This document shows, one piece after another, positions 37,201 through 49,700 of a stretch of DNA of 64,000 nucleotides; positions within the stretch are counted from its first letter, which is position 1; every line of letters starts with the position of its first letter. The stretch comes from Raphanus sativus (lineage: Eukaryota > Streptophyta > Magnoliopsida > Brassicales > Brassicaceae), in assembly GCF_000801105.2 (NCBI RefSeq), contig NC_079519.1, positions 35,377,288 to 35,441,287 on the forward strand. The letters run 5' to 3'. Position numbers and translations under genes: made by a program. The notes beneath the pieces are model-generated. The model did no database searches, was not told the DNA's origin, and saw only the letters and a list, made by a program, of their open reading frames with translations.

Positions 37201-37947
37201 GTGAATACATTCATGGATATGCTGATGCTCGACACAAGGAAGCCTGTTAACCACTCGAGTGTTTCCGAACCACCTTATCGTCTTTATGCTTGTCAAAGCA
37301 ATGTAACATATTCACGTCCTCAGCACTTTGATGGTATGCATCTGTTATAAATTGGATTCTGACTGGGGATGTGTTTACAATAACCAAGTTCTGTTTGTAA
37401 TTCTATTTGCAGGGGTTCCTCCTCTAGTGTCTCGGCGTGTACTTGAGACTTTGACATATTTGGCACGAAATCATTTGTACGTAGCAAAGATTCTGCTTCA
37501 GTCCAGGCTTTCCCTGCCTTCCCTTGAAGGTTCTGTACCCTCTGACAAGGCACGTGGAAAAGCTGTTGTAGTAAGTGATGATCACATGGGCAGAACGCAG
37601 CAGGAACCCGGATCTGTAGCCTTTGCGTTGCTTCTAAGCCTCCTGAATCAGCCCCTTTATTTGAGAAGTGTGGCTCATCTTGAACAGGTACTCCTTTTCA
37701 TTCGGTGCTATGGTTTGTCTTTGTTTAGTTTTTATAAAAATTAACTCGGGTTTGTGTGTATTTTCTCGATCATTTGTTCCAGCTGCTGAACTTGCTGGAG
37801 GTTGTCATTGACAACGCTGAAAGAAAGTCTGAGCCAGGTGACGGATCAGATGGGTCAGCTAGCGAGCAGCAATCAACACCACAAGTAGTAGAAGCTGAAA
37901 ATAATTCAGAAAACCATGATATGGAATCTGGCACTGCTGGTGCAATG
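28271..37947 (+). CDS. UPL1/UPL2: HECT-type E3 ubiquitin ligase UPL1/UPL2, C-terminus lost in an assembly gap
   Basis: Exons 28271-28369, 28501-28596, 28691-28897, 29000-35390 (one giant 6.4-kb exon), 35624-36669, 36751-37050, 37129-37333, 37413-37687 and 37783 to the gap join in frame to about 2928 aa. The start MATGRSAS... and overall design match the giant HUWE1-like ligases UPL1/UPL2 (about 3.7 thousand aa). Visible parts are armadillo-like DUF908/DUF913 regions in the first 900 residues, a UBA domain (about 1275-1315, IVEMGFSRSRAEEAL), a UIM-like EDDELARALAMSLG (about 1318), a Lys/Asp-rich stretch (about 1676-1700), a long acidic tract (about 2100-2180) and UBM repeats with DPxFLxALPxxxRAEVL (about 2520 and 2558). 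The catalytic HECT domain should follow but is missing at the run of N; the frame itself is undamaged. Which of the two paralogues it is cannot be settled here. The Helitron ends 400 bp upstream of the ATG. Confidence 0.93.
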
Positions 37948-38047
37948 NNNNNNNNNNNNNNNNNNNNNNNNNNNNNNNNNNNNNNNNNNNNNNNNNNNNN
38001 NNNNNNNNNNNNNNNNNNNNNNNNNNNNNNNNNNNNNNNNNNNNNNN
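37948..38047. other. assembly gap (100 N)
   Basis: Exactly 100 N, the usual placeholder for a gap of unknown size. It interrupts the UPL gene, and the sequence after it does not continue UPL, so at least 2.2 kb of coding DNA is missing or the join is wrong. Confidence 0.98.
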
Positions 38048-38079
38048 ATGCCAAGAGAGGTCACCCTTTGAAACAATAA
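38048..38079 (+). CDS. possible last codons of a gene hidden in the gap
   Basis: Directly after the gap one frame reads AKRGHPLKQ then TAA, followed by sequence that could be a 3' UTR. It does not match the UPL HECT C-terminus as I know it. This is only a hint that another plus-strand gene ends here. Confidence 0.12.
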
Positions 38080-39477
38080 TCCATGTTCTGTGAAAAAATG
38101 GAACAGGAATCAGAATGTGTATGTAATGTCAAGTTAAATCAAGATACTGTTTTTTTTTTGTTAGACAGAAATAAGCCATATATATACAAAGACAATACCT
38201 AAGAATGTTAAGGAAAAAAGAAAACAACAACATAGTTGGTCATTGCAACTCTGCTAAACATTTTAGACATAGAGGGGAGAAGAGAAATAACGACTGAGAG
38301 ATGGTGTTTTGTAAGAGAATCAATGCAATGAAATGTGGGGATAGATTATAGAGAGAAGAACTGAGATGGACCCAGTTGGGAAAATAATAATGGTATAATG
38401 TAGAGATAAGTATACTTTACTTTGCCTGCCTAATTTTATATATTTGTCAGACATAGGGTCTTCTCAAATAAAAAGTGAATATACTGATTCATTGTGACAA
38501 TAACCAATTCGTTATTTTAAGTTTTATTAGATATTGTAGTAACGGGAGTAGGCTTGACAATATGTTTACTCTATGGAAGTCTACTGTAAAAATAGTGTGT
38601 TTATCAAAAGCATTTTTCGTTAGGCAACATGGGTTTCATCAAAATTTGTTGGACCTAAGCAAGAAAATGACATCTTAGATTGTCTCTTTCCAACACATTG
38701 CCAACTATGTCAGTCCAAAAATAAAAATAAATTTGAAAAATGGCCTAAAGTAGACACTTTCTTCAGACAAAAGCAAATGTGGGAAAGATTGAATGCCCAC
38801 TATAATGGGTTTTTAATCTTAACAAATGTTTTTGCCTTTGCAATATAAATGAAAGGATCCCATATTTGGGAGTTGGTTGAACGAGAAAATGGAAATAAAA
38901 GAGTATAATTCCTATCATCACGATGGGAACTGAGAACTGGATACTGATCAGAGCAGCTTTATCGGGAGAAAAAATGGTGTGCTAGCCCTTAGGAGTCCAC
39001 CAAAACACCAAGCAACGACGCTCTCGCTGTTAATTAAGCATTTCCGTTGTTACTTCAACTGTTTGCGGACTCTACTAATTATATGATGTCGCGATTGATT
39101 TTTTTTTTTTAAATCAGAAAAAAAGAAAAAAAAAAGCACCTCTAACAGGGCTGGATAAAGATGCTCTGATAACATCAGTTTGTATTTTACTCCATTTTTT
39201 TTGTAAATGTGTTCATTGTACTTATTGAATTTAGTGAAATACAATATAAAATTAATTTTATTCTATTGGTCCTGTTGTATTTCGCATGAAATGACAGTAT
39301 CATCCTCATGCTGGATTCAAATTTTGACATACGTAATACTTGGAGTTCCACTAAAATATTATACCTAATCAATATAAGATTGTTTGAATGTTTTAGTACA
39401 GTATAAAAATGCTAATCATGAAAAAGTGCAAGTAAACTGTCTACCATACGTTAAAGTGCTAAAATCATCTATAAAGA
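38080..39477. other. intergenic, no gene seen
   Basis: AT-rich DNA after the gap. Short open frames have no domain character. Confidence 0.45.
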
Positions 39478-39840
39478 ACAGGTTACTTAAGGCGATGGGG
39501 AATAGTATATGGATGTGAGCTTTGCAGAGAAGGAGGAGACGAGACAAGAGATTATTTTTTCTTTGCTTGTATTTTCTCCTACACAGTTTGGGAGGACTTT
39601 ACTCGACAGCTTGAGGGTAATATTATCAATCTGGACTGGCAATGAACATTGAATCGCTTGCAGAGAATGGGAAAAAAAGAGACTAGACGCCATTTAGCTA
39701 AGCTTTTGTTTTAGATTTCAGTTTACTACATAAAACTGGACATCTGCAGATCAACTGCGAAGACTCATCGACAAGGATGTGAAGAGAAGAATCTTATCGC
39801 TCAAGTCAGAGCACAAATGTGCCTGTTTGTTAGATAGATA
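39478..39840 (+). pseudogene. LINE relic (zinc-binding/RNase H-like tail of ORF2)
   Basis: Conceptual translation across frame changes gives pieces typical of the C-terminal zf-RVT region of plant LINE ORF2, such as YGCELCREGDETRDYFFFAC and a following W-x-R-L-like block. Frameshifts and stops show it is long dead. The ends were not determined, and no TSD was found. Confidence 0.6.
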
Positions 39841-41626
39841 GCTCCAAATTACAATTTAGTTATTAAAGGTTACTTATATCGCACTTTAGAGTTAGTTTCA
39901 TAGCGATGATAATTTGTAAAATAGCATTTTTGATAAATCAATAAATTTGAAATTTCATCCAATAAAGTGTTACAATCATCTTTTGTCGAGTCAAATGTAA
40001 CTATTCACCATGTTCTCAAATGCTCTTATTTGAATGATAGAATTAGAAAAATATAAATTATCTTCTAATATTGATTTAGTTGTGTGGAATAATGCAGTAT
40101 ATCTTTCAGTTTAATATTAAAACGTTGACAACAATAACTTCAACTTTGCATCAGATCAGTTGACGATTGTAAATTTGTAATCCAACTTCTTCTTGTTCAT
40201 ATAGTTGCCGATTGAAAGTAACATGTGACAGGATATTTTTTTAAGTTTGGGTTGTTGCTTTTCTTTTGGAACGACTACTACACGATTTTGATCAACTACT
40301 GAAATTTAAATATTTATTAAATGGATTAAAGATCGGAAAAAACATGTACTCTAAAGTAGCTTTATGGAATGATGCAACAAAGTGATCCAATTTTATCTTT
40401 ATGCAACCCCAGGAATCTAGTAACTTTTGGAAGATGAATTCCACTAACCTTGTTTATTTGTTACACCTTACATATATACACAAAAAATACATTAACTTTA
40501 TATATATACAAGATGTAAATATTTATATATACTTGTTTTGTAATAGGTCAAATAAGCTGATGATGTGGTGCGCTTTATGATATCTTTGATTCCGCCGATC
40601 CGATCAGGTTTTACCACCAGTATTGGATTTCCTGGTTCTAAAATGTAGATAGATCTTGTAGTTAGTTGAATATTTATACATGAATTCAACTAAATCTGTA
40701 TGTACTTTTGAGTTAGGATTCTTATACTTTATTTTGTATTTTCTATGAACAGTAAAAATATACGCTTTGTTAAAAATGAGTGCAATAGTTAACCATTATC
40801 CGAGGCTAGCTACGGCTAATCCATCTTATAATTTATGATACAGGACTTTTTTTGTCAACTAAGATTATTATGTATTATGAACTCCATATTCTTTATTTAT
40901 TTACAAAATAAAATTAGATAATTATTCTATTTTTTGGGTTTTGTTTTCTTATGTGTTCTTGTTAACATAAAAAGTACCATGTATAACTTTTTAGTTGATA
41001 TCTTATATTGATGTGATTCTCTAAATTGAGAAGAAAAATCATCAATTTCTCTTACAAATTTTACACGCATAGGGTTTTCTTAATTTTGGCAAAAAGGTTT
41101 CCTTACCATTATCTTCCAAATTTTATACAATACTTTGGTGAGAAAATAAAGTTAGAGATTACTATTTTATTGGGGAAAAAGACCAAGAACATTGCTATTT
41201 ATGAGGGATAGATGTGATGGATGACTAATTGAATTAGTGAAGTTGGTGGTTATGACTTATGACAGTTATAAAATCAGCCTAACCGAAAATTCACGGTAAA
41301 GAGATAGAGAGGGATGCAAAAAGGATTTGTCCTTCGCTGAGACAGCAAAGATAGGGCACATGCTTGATTACTCAACAAAATAATTGATAATAATGTCACT
41401 AACAGTCCACTCATTCAATCTTTCGAGTTAAGTAATATGGTTAGGAATCAATCTCTGGCGGCCCTTTTCCATTTATCTGATCTTTCATATAAAAAACTGT
41501 AACATCAGATCTCTCTGGAAACCAAAACGTATAAAAATTCTCTGTTGTTTAATTGAGACAGCCAAACCATGCTTATATGCGCAAGTGCTTAAACCTAAGA
41601 AAATGCATAAATCAATTATGTAAATC

Positions 41627-41685
41627 AAGATAATATTATATAATAGAATGGCTTTTTGACGAAAAAAATTAAGATAATATTATAT
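41627..41685. mobile_element. micro-insertion (29 nt) with perfect 15-bp TSD
   Basis: AAGATAATATTATAT occurs at 41627-41641 and 41671-41685. The 29-nt insert contains TTTTTGACGAAAAAAA. The TSD is perfect, although AT-rich sequence raises the chance of coincidence slightly. Confidence 0.5.
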
Positions 41686-42166
41686 TTGCTACGCTCATTT
41701 TTTTTTAACTAGAAAGCAAGTGTAGATCACATACGTTTACGTTTAACATTAATTTGTTATCGAATTATTTTTATTTACTAATTGTTGTTTCTTCATTTAT
41801 ACACTCCGGAAAATAATTAAAATAAGAAAACAAAGAAATTTTAGTTTATACTGCTATCACAGCGACGTTGAAAAAAATAACAATGCCAAAGTCATGCAAT
41901 GACCAATATATGCATATGCTTTTGTATGAAAGCAGTATATGCATATGCTGTTATAAAAAAAAAAGAGAAGAAAGCATATACTTGTGTATCTTCCATTGCT
42001 TTATTAATTTCCAGCAATGAATCTACAAAATGTAAAGACTGAAGACCAATTGGTCAATCCGTCATATTCTCTCTTTCGGTCTTTCCCATGTTCGAATCAA
42101 GTTTGCATGTTGATAAAGACCACAACCATTCAACTTGATAGATATACATACATATTTATACTTCTT

Positions 42167-42192
42167 ATATATATATATATATATATATATAT
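42167..42192. repeat. (TA)n microsatellite
   Basis: About 26 bp of uninterrupted TA dinucleotides. Confidence 0.9.
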
Positions 42193-42930
42193 GTTTATAT
42201 ACTTGTTCAGCTTATATCGGACGTATATTTCTAAACAGAATGCTTTTTATTAGAACAATGAGCGACTACACACTCGATGAAGGCCTTCAAGTTAGAATAA
42301 GAGATATATCACTTATATTATTTTTTTCATTTTTTCTGTTCTTCAAAACTATTCTAAAAAAAGTAAAAGGTACACTTGATGTAATATATGCTTTGGATTG
42401 AATGAATTGCACAATCATTTAACTAATAATAATAACTTAGTGCGGAAGTTTACCATTGAGATCATACTTTAGTGAAAGTACAAAACTGTTAGCAAAAAGG
42501 AGGTAGCAAAGATAAGGAATTTTTTAATTGAAATGTCTAGATACAATAGGTGAAAGGCTAAGCTGGGAGGAGATGACAGAGGGTGTATAGCATGTGCATG
42601 TGTGTGTAGTGTTTCGTAAAGACATGTTTCTTTTTTTGTTTGGCTCTTTATTTCCTTCTTTAATCTCATTCGCTTCTTTAGCAACTTTAAACTTAACACA
42701 AGAAAGTGAAACAATTAAGTTACATTACAGTGTGCTAAACATTTGACGTTTGAAGTATATACCTTACGTATTACAATACATATACATTTACAGTGGTGGT
42801 GGGTATTGAAATAATTTCTACTTGTGTTAACGATAAAGGTCATATCGGCTAGGTTATCTATATACAGAGCCGGCTTTAACTACAAGCAGAGCATACACAT
42901 CGGTAGAACCTAAAGGTTCTTGGAAATTTG

Positions 42931-42970
42931 AAAGTAAATATTTTTTTTGTCAACAAAAGTAAATATTTTT
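42931..42970. mobile_element. micro-insertion (10 nt) with 15-bp direct repeats
   Basis: AAAGTAAATATTTTT at 42931-42945 is repeated at 42956-42970. The 10 nt between are TTTGTCAACA. The shared T-run makes the exact boundary ambiguous by a few bases. Confidence 0.5.
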
Positions 42971-43748
42971 ATTTAGTAAGAAATAGTTATCCAATGAAAA
43001 AAGTTAAGTGGGTAAAGAGTTTCTAAATTATCAGTGAAAATATCTTTATTAAGCATTAAATTTAGTTCTCTCTTTTGTTTTTATTACTTTTTTTATTTTT
43101 ATATTATTAAAGTCCTCTCCAGATACTCCATCAGATACCATTGATGGAGCTGTATGTGTTTCTAGTCTCATTATTTTATATGTTTTAGAGGTACCATATA
43201 GAAAACATCTTTAGTTTATAATAATACAATATCTTAATTGGATCTAGGTCATGTAAAAAACGGATTTGAGACAAATCGACAAAATTGGTCAAATTCACTG
43301 AAAACAATTTACTCAATTCAATATCAAAACCCAATTTTTAATATCAAAATTTTAATATTTTTTTAAAAATCAAATTTTATTTAATATCTATCTAAATAAA
43401 TAGTTTTATTATATTTATACTATTTTAAAGTTTTTATTTTTTTATATTATTTTGGATTCGAACAATGATATAAATTTTTATAAAAAATAAGTATATAATT
43501 TATATATTTTATATCTAATTTATAATTTATATTTAATCAAATTTAAAATATGGTTGAATCGATTGGAATGATCCAACCATTGATCTAGTTACTATGCCGA
43601 ATTTAGGTTGCACGAAAGCTTACGACTCCATTTTGAAATCATACTTTCATTTATTAAAAATATCATAAATAGATAAAATATAAAATCATTTTTTATTAAA
43701 ATCTAAAATTTAATTATACTAAAATAGAGAGAATGGGAATATGAAAAT

Positions 43749-43793
43749 ATACTAAAACTATAATCCTTTTTGTCAATACTAAAACTATAACCC
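43749..43793. mobile_element. micro-insertion (9 nt) with 18-bp direct repeats
   Basis: ATACTAAAACTATAA[T/C]CC at 43749-43766 is repeated at 43776-43793 with one mismatch. The insert is TTTTTGTCA, nearly the same core as at 42946. Confidence 0.5.
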
Positions 43794-44986
43794 TATAAAT
43801 TATCTTTATGCACTGATTTGTTTTGTTAGAGATATAACATATATATTAAAAATATTTTGTCACTAATTTATGAAATATTAAAAATAATTAATTGGATATT
43901 AACTTTTATAAACTTAATTTATTTATTTCACAATTATAATATGAAATCATTTTAAATTATTATAAACGAATGAATGCTCTTTAATTTGAATTATATATTC
44001 TTTAGTTAATTTTATAAAAATTTCTTATATAGATATACTCTTCTAACTGGTATCTATTTTCTAATTTTTTAAAAACTCTTGCTTCTCTTTCATATGATTC
44101 CATGTAACATAGGCGAGTAAATGTCTAATCTCATTTTCAAAACATTGCTAACTAGTTATATCTAATCTATTGAAATATGATCATAACCAATTAGTAAATA
44201 TTATGTCCAATTATATTTTTCTTGTTTTACTAACAGATCACCATTAGTCACATGTAAATATACCTATTAGGTAATTTTCAGTTTATTTATTTCCCCTCAC
44301 TTTCTATATTCTATGGATCCATTACTCTCATTTAAACTAAATAAAATTTACATACTTATTATATATGAGCAAAAAAAAATACGACCATGACTGTTCCACT
44401 AAAAATATATATTACAACATCTAAAATTAATCACATTATATATTTATGTATACAGTTACATTATTGAGATATTTTTCTATAATGATATGTTAATTATTCC
44501 TAATAATATGGGTAAGAAGTATAAAATGTAATTATTGTATTATAAACATTGTATATTTGTTAAGAAATACAAAACAAAACACTTATAGTAGTTTCACTTT
44601 TATTTTTACCCCTGATATTACGAAAGAAAAGTATATAATATTTTCATTGGCTATTACAATATAATATTTAATTATAATAAACTGTAATATTTTTTAAAAA
44701 AATTATTATCACACTACGACTACATAACTTATATCTTAGATCAGGAAATCGAGGTTTTTCAACCAAATATTAATTTATTCAATTTGTAAATATTTTACAC
44801 AAATATTAAGTTTATCAATTAACAAACCACATGATGTTAAAATAGAATTTAAGTGGACTTTTAATAGAAATACATTTTCGTATAAACTCATTTAGTTTAA
44901 CAGGTTTTAAATAGGTTATTTGATTAAAAATATTTATTAAATGTGATTTTACTTGAAGTTAGTGAATACCATACTAACCATTTACA

Positions 44987-45018
<32 letters not shown>
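44987..45018. repeat. (TA)n microsatellite
   Basis: About 30 bp of TA dinucleotides with one G interruption. Confidence 0.9.
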
Positions 45019-45020
<2 letters not shown>

Positions 45021-45505
45021 ACAGAATATATTAAAATTATTTTTTAAACATTTTGCAAAAATTTTGTTTGGTGCGGGTTGGTTTAATATTGGTTTTCAGA
45101 TATAAAACTTTAAGAATTCTTCGAGTATATAAGTCAGATCTAATAGAGTGATAGAGTGAGACTTTGATTTTCGGGTCAATGGTTCAAAATATTTTTACTT
45201 ATATTGTGATCGAGGCTGTGAAATGATAAGATAAGCTAACGAGAGGAATGAAAAGCAAGAATGCTTATTGGTTTGATTAGATGCTCGATAAGATTTCATA
45301 TGATAAAGAAAATAAAAAAGTGTCTACCACATTCGACATTTTATACTTATTTTAAGTTTCTTTTAGGCTGTTATCAGTTTCAAGAACATGATTGGCCCAG
45401 CTTGACCACACATATATGTATATAGAAATCAAAATGATTTACGTATTTTTAACCTTTAGTATACAGTAATATGTGAAAATACACATAATATAATTGGTAG
45501 TTCTC

Positions 45506-45558
45506 AACTAAAATGCTATTTTTTTTTGGTAAAATGTTAAATTAACTAGGATGCTATT
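45506..45558. mobile_element. micro-insertion (23 nt) resembling the LINE 3' end
   Basis: AACTAAAATGCTATT (45506-45520) and AACTAGGATGCTATT (45544-45558) differ at two positions. They flank a 23-nt insert with a T-tract followed by ATGTTAAATT. The LINE inserted at 46735 begins on the plus strand with a T-tract and GAAAGAATGTTAAATT, so the insert looks like the last two dozen bases of that LINE family. Confidence 0.5.
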
Positions 45559-45645
45559 GGTCCTGGAAATCATACTGACAAATTTTAGAACATATTGTAA
45601 AAGTCTAATTAGTGAATGTAGGGCACTTGAGGAGGAGTAGCATAA

Positions 45646-45888
45646 TACTCTATTCGTTTCATATTACTTGTCGTTCTAGGTTTATGTACACGGATTAAGA
45701 AAACATTTAATTTTACATATTTTCAAAATAAAAATACTATTACCAATACACCTAACCATATTTCAACTAATAGAAAAATAAAATAGATAATATTATCAAT
45801 AAATTTTGCATTGAAAACCGAAAACGATATTTATTTTAAAATAAAAATTTTGCTCTACAACAAATATTTTGAAACAAAGGGATTAGTA
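45646..45888. mobile_element. Stowaway-like MITE copy 1
   Basis: The ends resemble the TACTCCCTCCGTTTC / GAAACGGAGGGAGTA termini of Stowaway (Tc1/mariner) MITEs, here TACTCTATTCGTTTC and GAAACAAAGGGATTAGTA. TA flanks both ends. The interior matches copy 2 at 46474-46673 over most of its length (ACTTGTCGTTCTAG, CACCTAACCATAT, TTTGCATTGAAAACCGAAAA). No coding capacity. Confidence 0.7.
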
Positions 45889-46473
45889 TTCTAGTTATGA
45901 GTCACCAATAATAAAGCCAATAAAGTAAGAACGACCATACTTAATACGGTTGGTACTAAAGCGCGTGCAATTCAAAGAAACGGGTTTCTAAATGGCCCTG
46001 TAGGCCCATACAATTTAATGGGTTTGTTACGATTGGTTTTACAATGGTAGATCTTTAGTGTAGAGTTTCTGGTTCAGAAACTCTTGAAGTCCAGTTAGAT
46101 AAATTAGTCATTTTCTTCAGAAGATAAATACCATTATAATTCCAATTATAGTTTACAAATCAATCAGGAACCTCTTATGGTTCACCAAGAAAAAGATAGA
46201 ATCATTTTTTTTGGGAACACTGGAAATAATAAATAGAAAGTGTAGTATACATATATGCCTGATTCATTTTAACATAATGGGAGCAGCTAAGAATATAGAA
46301 GTTTGCCGAAGCAGATGGTTATAATTCTAATATTATATAACTGATATAATTTGTATTTTAAAATTATTTATAGAACTACTTCTATAATTTAAATGTTATT
46401 ATAAACCAAAAATAAAAAACGTGAGAATGAAGACAGAATTTTATGGTAAAATTTTAGTGTACTCCTAATTAAA
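45889..46473. other. spacer between the two MITE copies
   Basis: AT-rich spacer without a supported gene. Confidence 0.4.
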
Positions 46474-46673
46474 TACTCTTTCCGTTTCTTATTACTTGTC
46501 GTTCTAGATTTATATACGAAAATATTTAATTTTACATATTTTTAAAATAAAAACACTATTACCAATATACCTAACCATATATCAACCAATAGAAAAATAG
46601 AATAGAGAATATTGTCAATAACTTTTGCATTGAAAACCGAAAATGAAACAAGTAATTCAAAACGTAGGAAGTA
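46474..46673. mobile_element. Stowaway-like MITE copy 2
   Basis: Begins TACTCTTTCCGTTTC and ends AAACGTAGGAAGTA. It is a diverged sibling of copy 1, about 40 bp shorter, in the same orientation 830 bp downstream. Confidence 0.7.
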
Positions 46674-46719
46674 ATATTTAATATATATACATATAGAAAT
46701 ATATAACTTAAGAATTTTA

Positions 46720-49700
46720 TGGTAAAATATTACTTTTTTTTTTTTTGAAAGAATGTTAAATTTATTCAGATCAAAAAAGGCTTTTGTACAAACTAGAACA
46801 AAGAAATAGTTTGTGTCATTTTTTTAAACTAAAGAAAAAAACAGAGGTCTATTCTCTAGCTTCAAACCAGACTGCCAGAGCTTGGAAGAAGTTTTTCCTT
46901 CCTCGTCTTTGCAGTGAGATGATCCTGTTTCGTATCTGCTTGTCAATGAAATTGACTAATACACTTGCGGGTCGATGAGGCTTGCCATGTCTCCTGCCAT
47001 TTCTCTCAAGCCATATGGTGTGTACCGAGGCTTGAAACGCGTAGCGCATGAGGAACTTTACAGTGCCTGATGCAGAGCTGGTCGTTAGGAGGTCCAGAAC
47101 CTGGTTCCATATGCATGAGAAACTCTGTCCCATTAGCTTCGTCATGAGTCTTCTCCATATCTCTTCCGAGAAAGAGCAGCTGAAGAATAGATGATCCCGT
47201 GTTTCGATAGCTGATTGACAAAAAATGCACATAGAGTTTGCTTGAGGATTCCACTGTAAAAGTCTGTCCCCTGTAGCTAGTCTATTGTGCACTGCAATCC
47301 AGCTGATAACAGAGTACTTAGGAGTTGATCCAGTGAACCAAAGCCCCTTATACCACTGTATAGTAGTGTGCTGCACACGCGTTAGGTGCCAAGTCTGGTG
47401 TGTATCGAAACACGGTCGAAACACGTCTCCCTTTCCTTTCCACAGTACCACATCGTCCTCTGCTGTAAGGCCATGCGTTCTCAGCTTCATGATCTCCTCG
47501 TCGATAGCCATTAAGTGCTCTGCTCTGTGGCGACGACTCCGATAGTTCTGAACTGCAAACTCTACTGTTGCGTTGATGTTAATCCCAAGCGCAATACAGC
47601 CTTAAGCGTTCGTGAGATCGTATATCCTCCCAAGAGGGGACCACTCATCAAACCAAAAAGAAGTAGAGGAACCACTTCTGATTTCAACTTTTATAAAAGA
47701 TCTGGCAAGAACTCTATATTTCAGTAGCTTCTTCCACATCCAAGAGCTTAGAGAGGTTGTTTCATTGACATTCCAAAACGATCCTTTATGGATGAGGTAT
47801 CTCTTAACCCATTTCACCCATAGAGAAGACTGAGACACAATGCGCCAGATGAGCTTCAGACAGCAGACCCGGTTCGTTTCAGTAAGAGAGCGTAGACCCA
47901 AACCACCTTCATTCTTTGGTTTGCACACATTCTCCCACGATATCTTTGCCTTTTTTGTGCTCATAGCTGGACCAGACCACAGAAAAGAGGAGCAGAGTTG
48001 ATCTATCTCTTTGATACATTGCTTCGGCAATCTATATACCGACATCCAAAAGTTGGTGATACTATGTATCACTGATCCAATGAGCCGGAGACGACCCGCA
48101 AAAGTTAACTGTCTAGCCGTCCAAGTTGTGATACGCTTCTTGACTCTGTTTACCAAAGGAGAATAATCACTAGTTGTCATACGCTTGGTCAGAAGTGGAA
48201 CTCCAAGATAGCGAACCGGGAGAGTCCCAATCTCGAAAGGAAAAGCAGCCAATATGTCCTCTCTGTCCTCACAATCACCAGCTAAGAACAAAGTTGACTT
48301 TTCTAGGCTTATATTCAAGCCAGACATGCCCGCAAATTCTTTAAAAACTTGCAGTATCCCTTCAACCGAGCTTTTCTTTCCATCCGAGAAGACAAGTAGA
48401 TCATCAGCAAAACAAATATGTGTCAGCTGGAGATCCTGACAGTAAGGGTGATAGCCTATCTTTCGTTCAACAGCGGCTTTATTCAGCAGCTTTGACAAAA
48501 CTTCCATACAGATGACAAAGAGATAAGGGGATAGAGAACACCCCTGACGGAGCCCTCTCGTACTATTGAAATATCCAGCGAGTTCGCCATTGATCTGGAC
48601 CGAGAAAGAGGCCAGTGCAATGCATTTCTTCACCCAAGTAATGAATTTCTCCGGAAGCTTTATGGCAGAGAGAACAGACAGCAAAAACGACCATTGAACA
48701 GAGTCAAAAGCTTTAGAAATATCAATCTTTACCGCACATCTCGATGATATTGTTGGCTTATGGTAACTCTTCACCAGTTCTGAAGCAAGTAACACATTTT
48801 CCATGAGCAGTCGATCTTTTACGAAAGCTGATTGCGTTGGAGAGATAAAGCTTGGAAGGATCTTTTTCAACCTGTTTGCTAATATCTTTGAGAGCACCTT
48901 GTATAAGACGTTACAGCAGGAGATGGGTCTATAATCACTCATTTTTATTGCTTCATCCTTTTTCGGAATAAGCGCCAAGATCGTAGAGTTTACCCCTTTG
49001 GGAAGGAAACCTTTAGTGAAAAAAGATTGCACAGCCACTACAAAGTCATTACCAATGATCGGCCAAGCTGATTTGTAGAACTCACAAGTAAACCCATCAG
49101 GGCCAGGAGATTTATCTGCAGCCATAGCAAACAGAACATTTTTTATTTCCTTTTCAGCACACTCAAAACCCAGCAGTGTCTTGAGCTCATCTTCTGTTAT
49201 ACCAACAAAATCCTCTGGTTTAAAAGATAAAAAATGAGAGAAGTATCCCACTGCTTCTGCCTTGATCTCTTCTTGGCTCGTTGCAACAGACCCATCTGAT
49301 CTATGTATCTCTCTGATTGAGTTTCGAACTTCCCTGACTTTAGCAGCTCTATGGAACTGCTTGTTGTTACCATCTCCGATGTCCAGCCAAAAAACTTTTG
49401 CCTTTTGACTAAGAATCTTTTCTTCCAGAGTTGAGAGAAAAGTCCAGCGGTCATAAGCTCTCGATTCCTCCTTCATATTTTCAGCTGATGGATTAAGCAT
49501 GGTAGTATTCTGTCGTTCACAGAGCAGCCCCCAAGCTTCCTTAGTTTTCTTCACTATATCACCGACTTGGTCCTTGCTCAGCTTCCTCAAAAGAGGTTTC
49601 AAAGCTTTCAGTTTCTTTGTCAAACGAAACATTGCAGATGTAGAGTTGAAAAGAGGCTCTGTAGTCGACCAATACTGTTGAATCAAATGCAGAAATTCTG

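Larger units (their letters stand above)
39841..45643. other. AT-rich intergenic DNA, no gene seen
   Basis: About 5.8 kb of very AT-rich sequence without a supported gene. It contains TA microsatellites and four T-rich micro-insertions with direct repeats, listed separately. It is probably decayed transposon DNA, but no family could be named. Confidence 0.45.

Noticed and set aside
40840..40880. Another T-tract followed by GTCAACT, resembling the micro-insertions
   Set aside because: No flanking direct repeat was found, so it does not meet the criterion used for the other sites.
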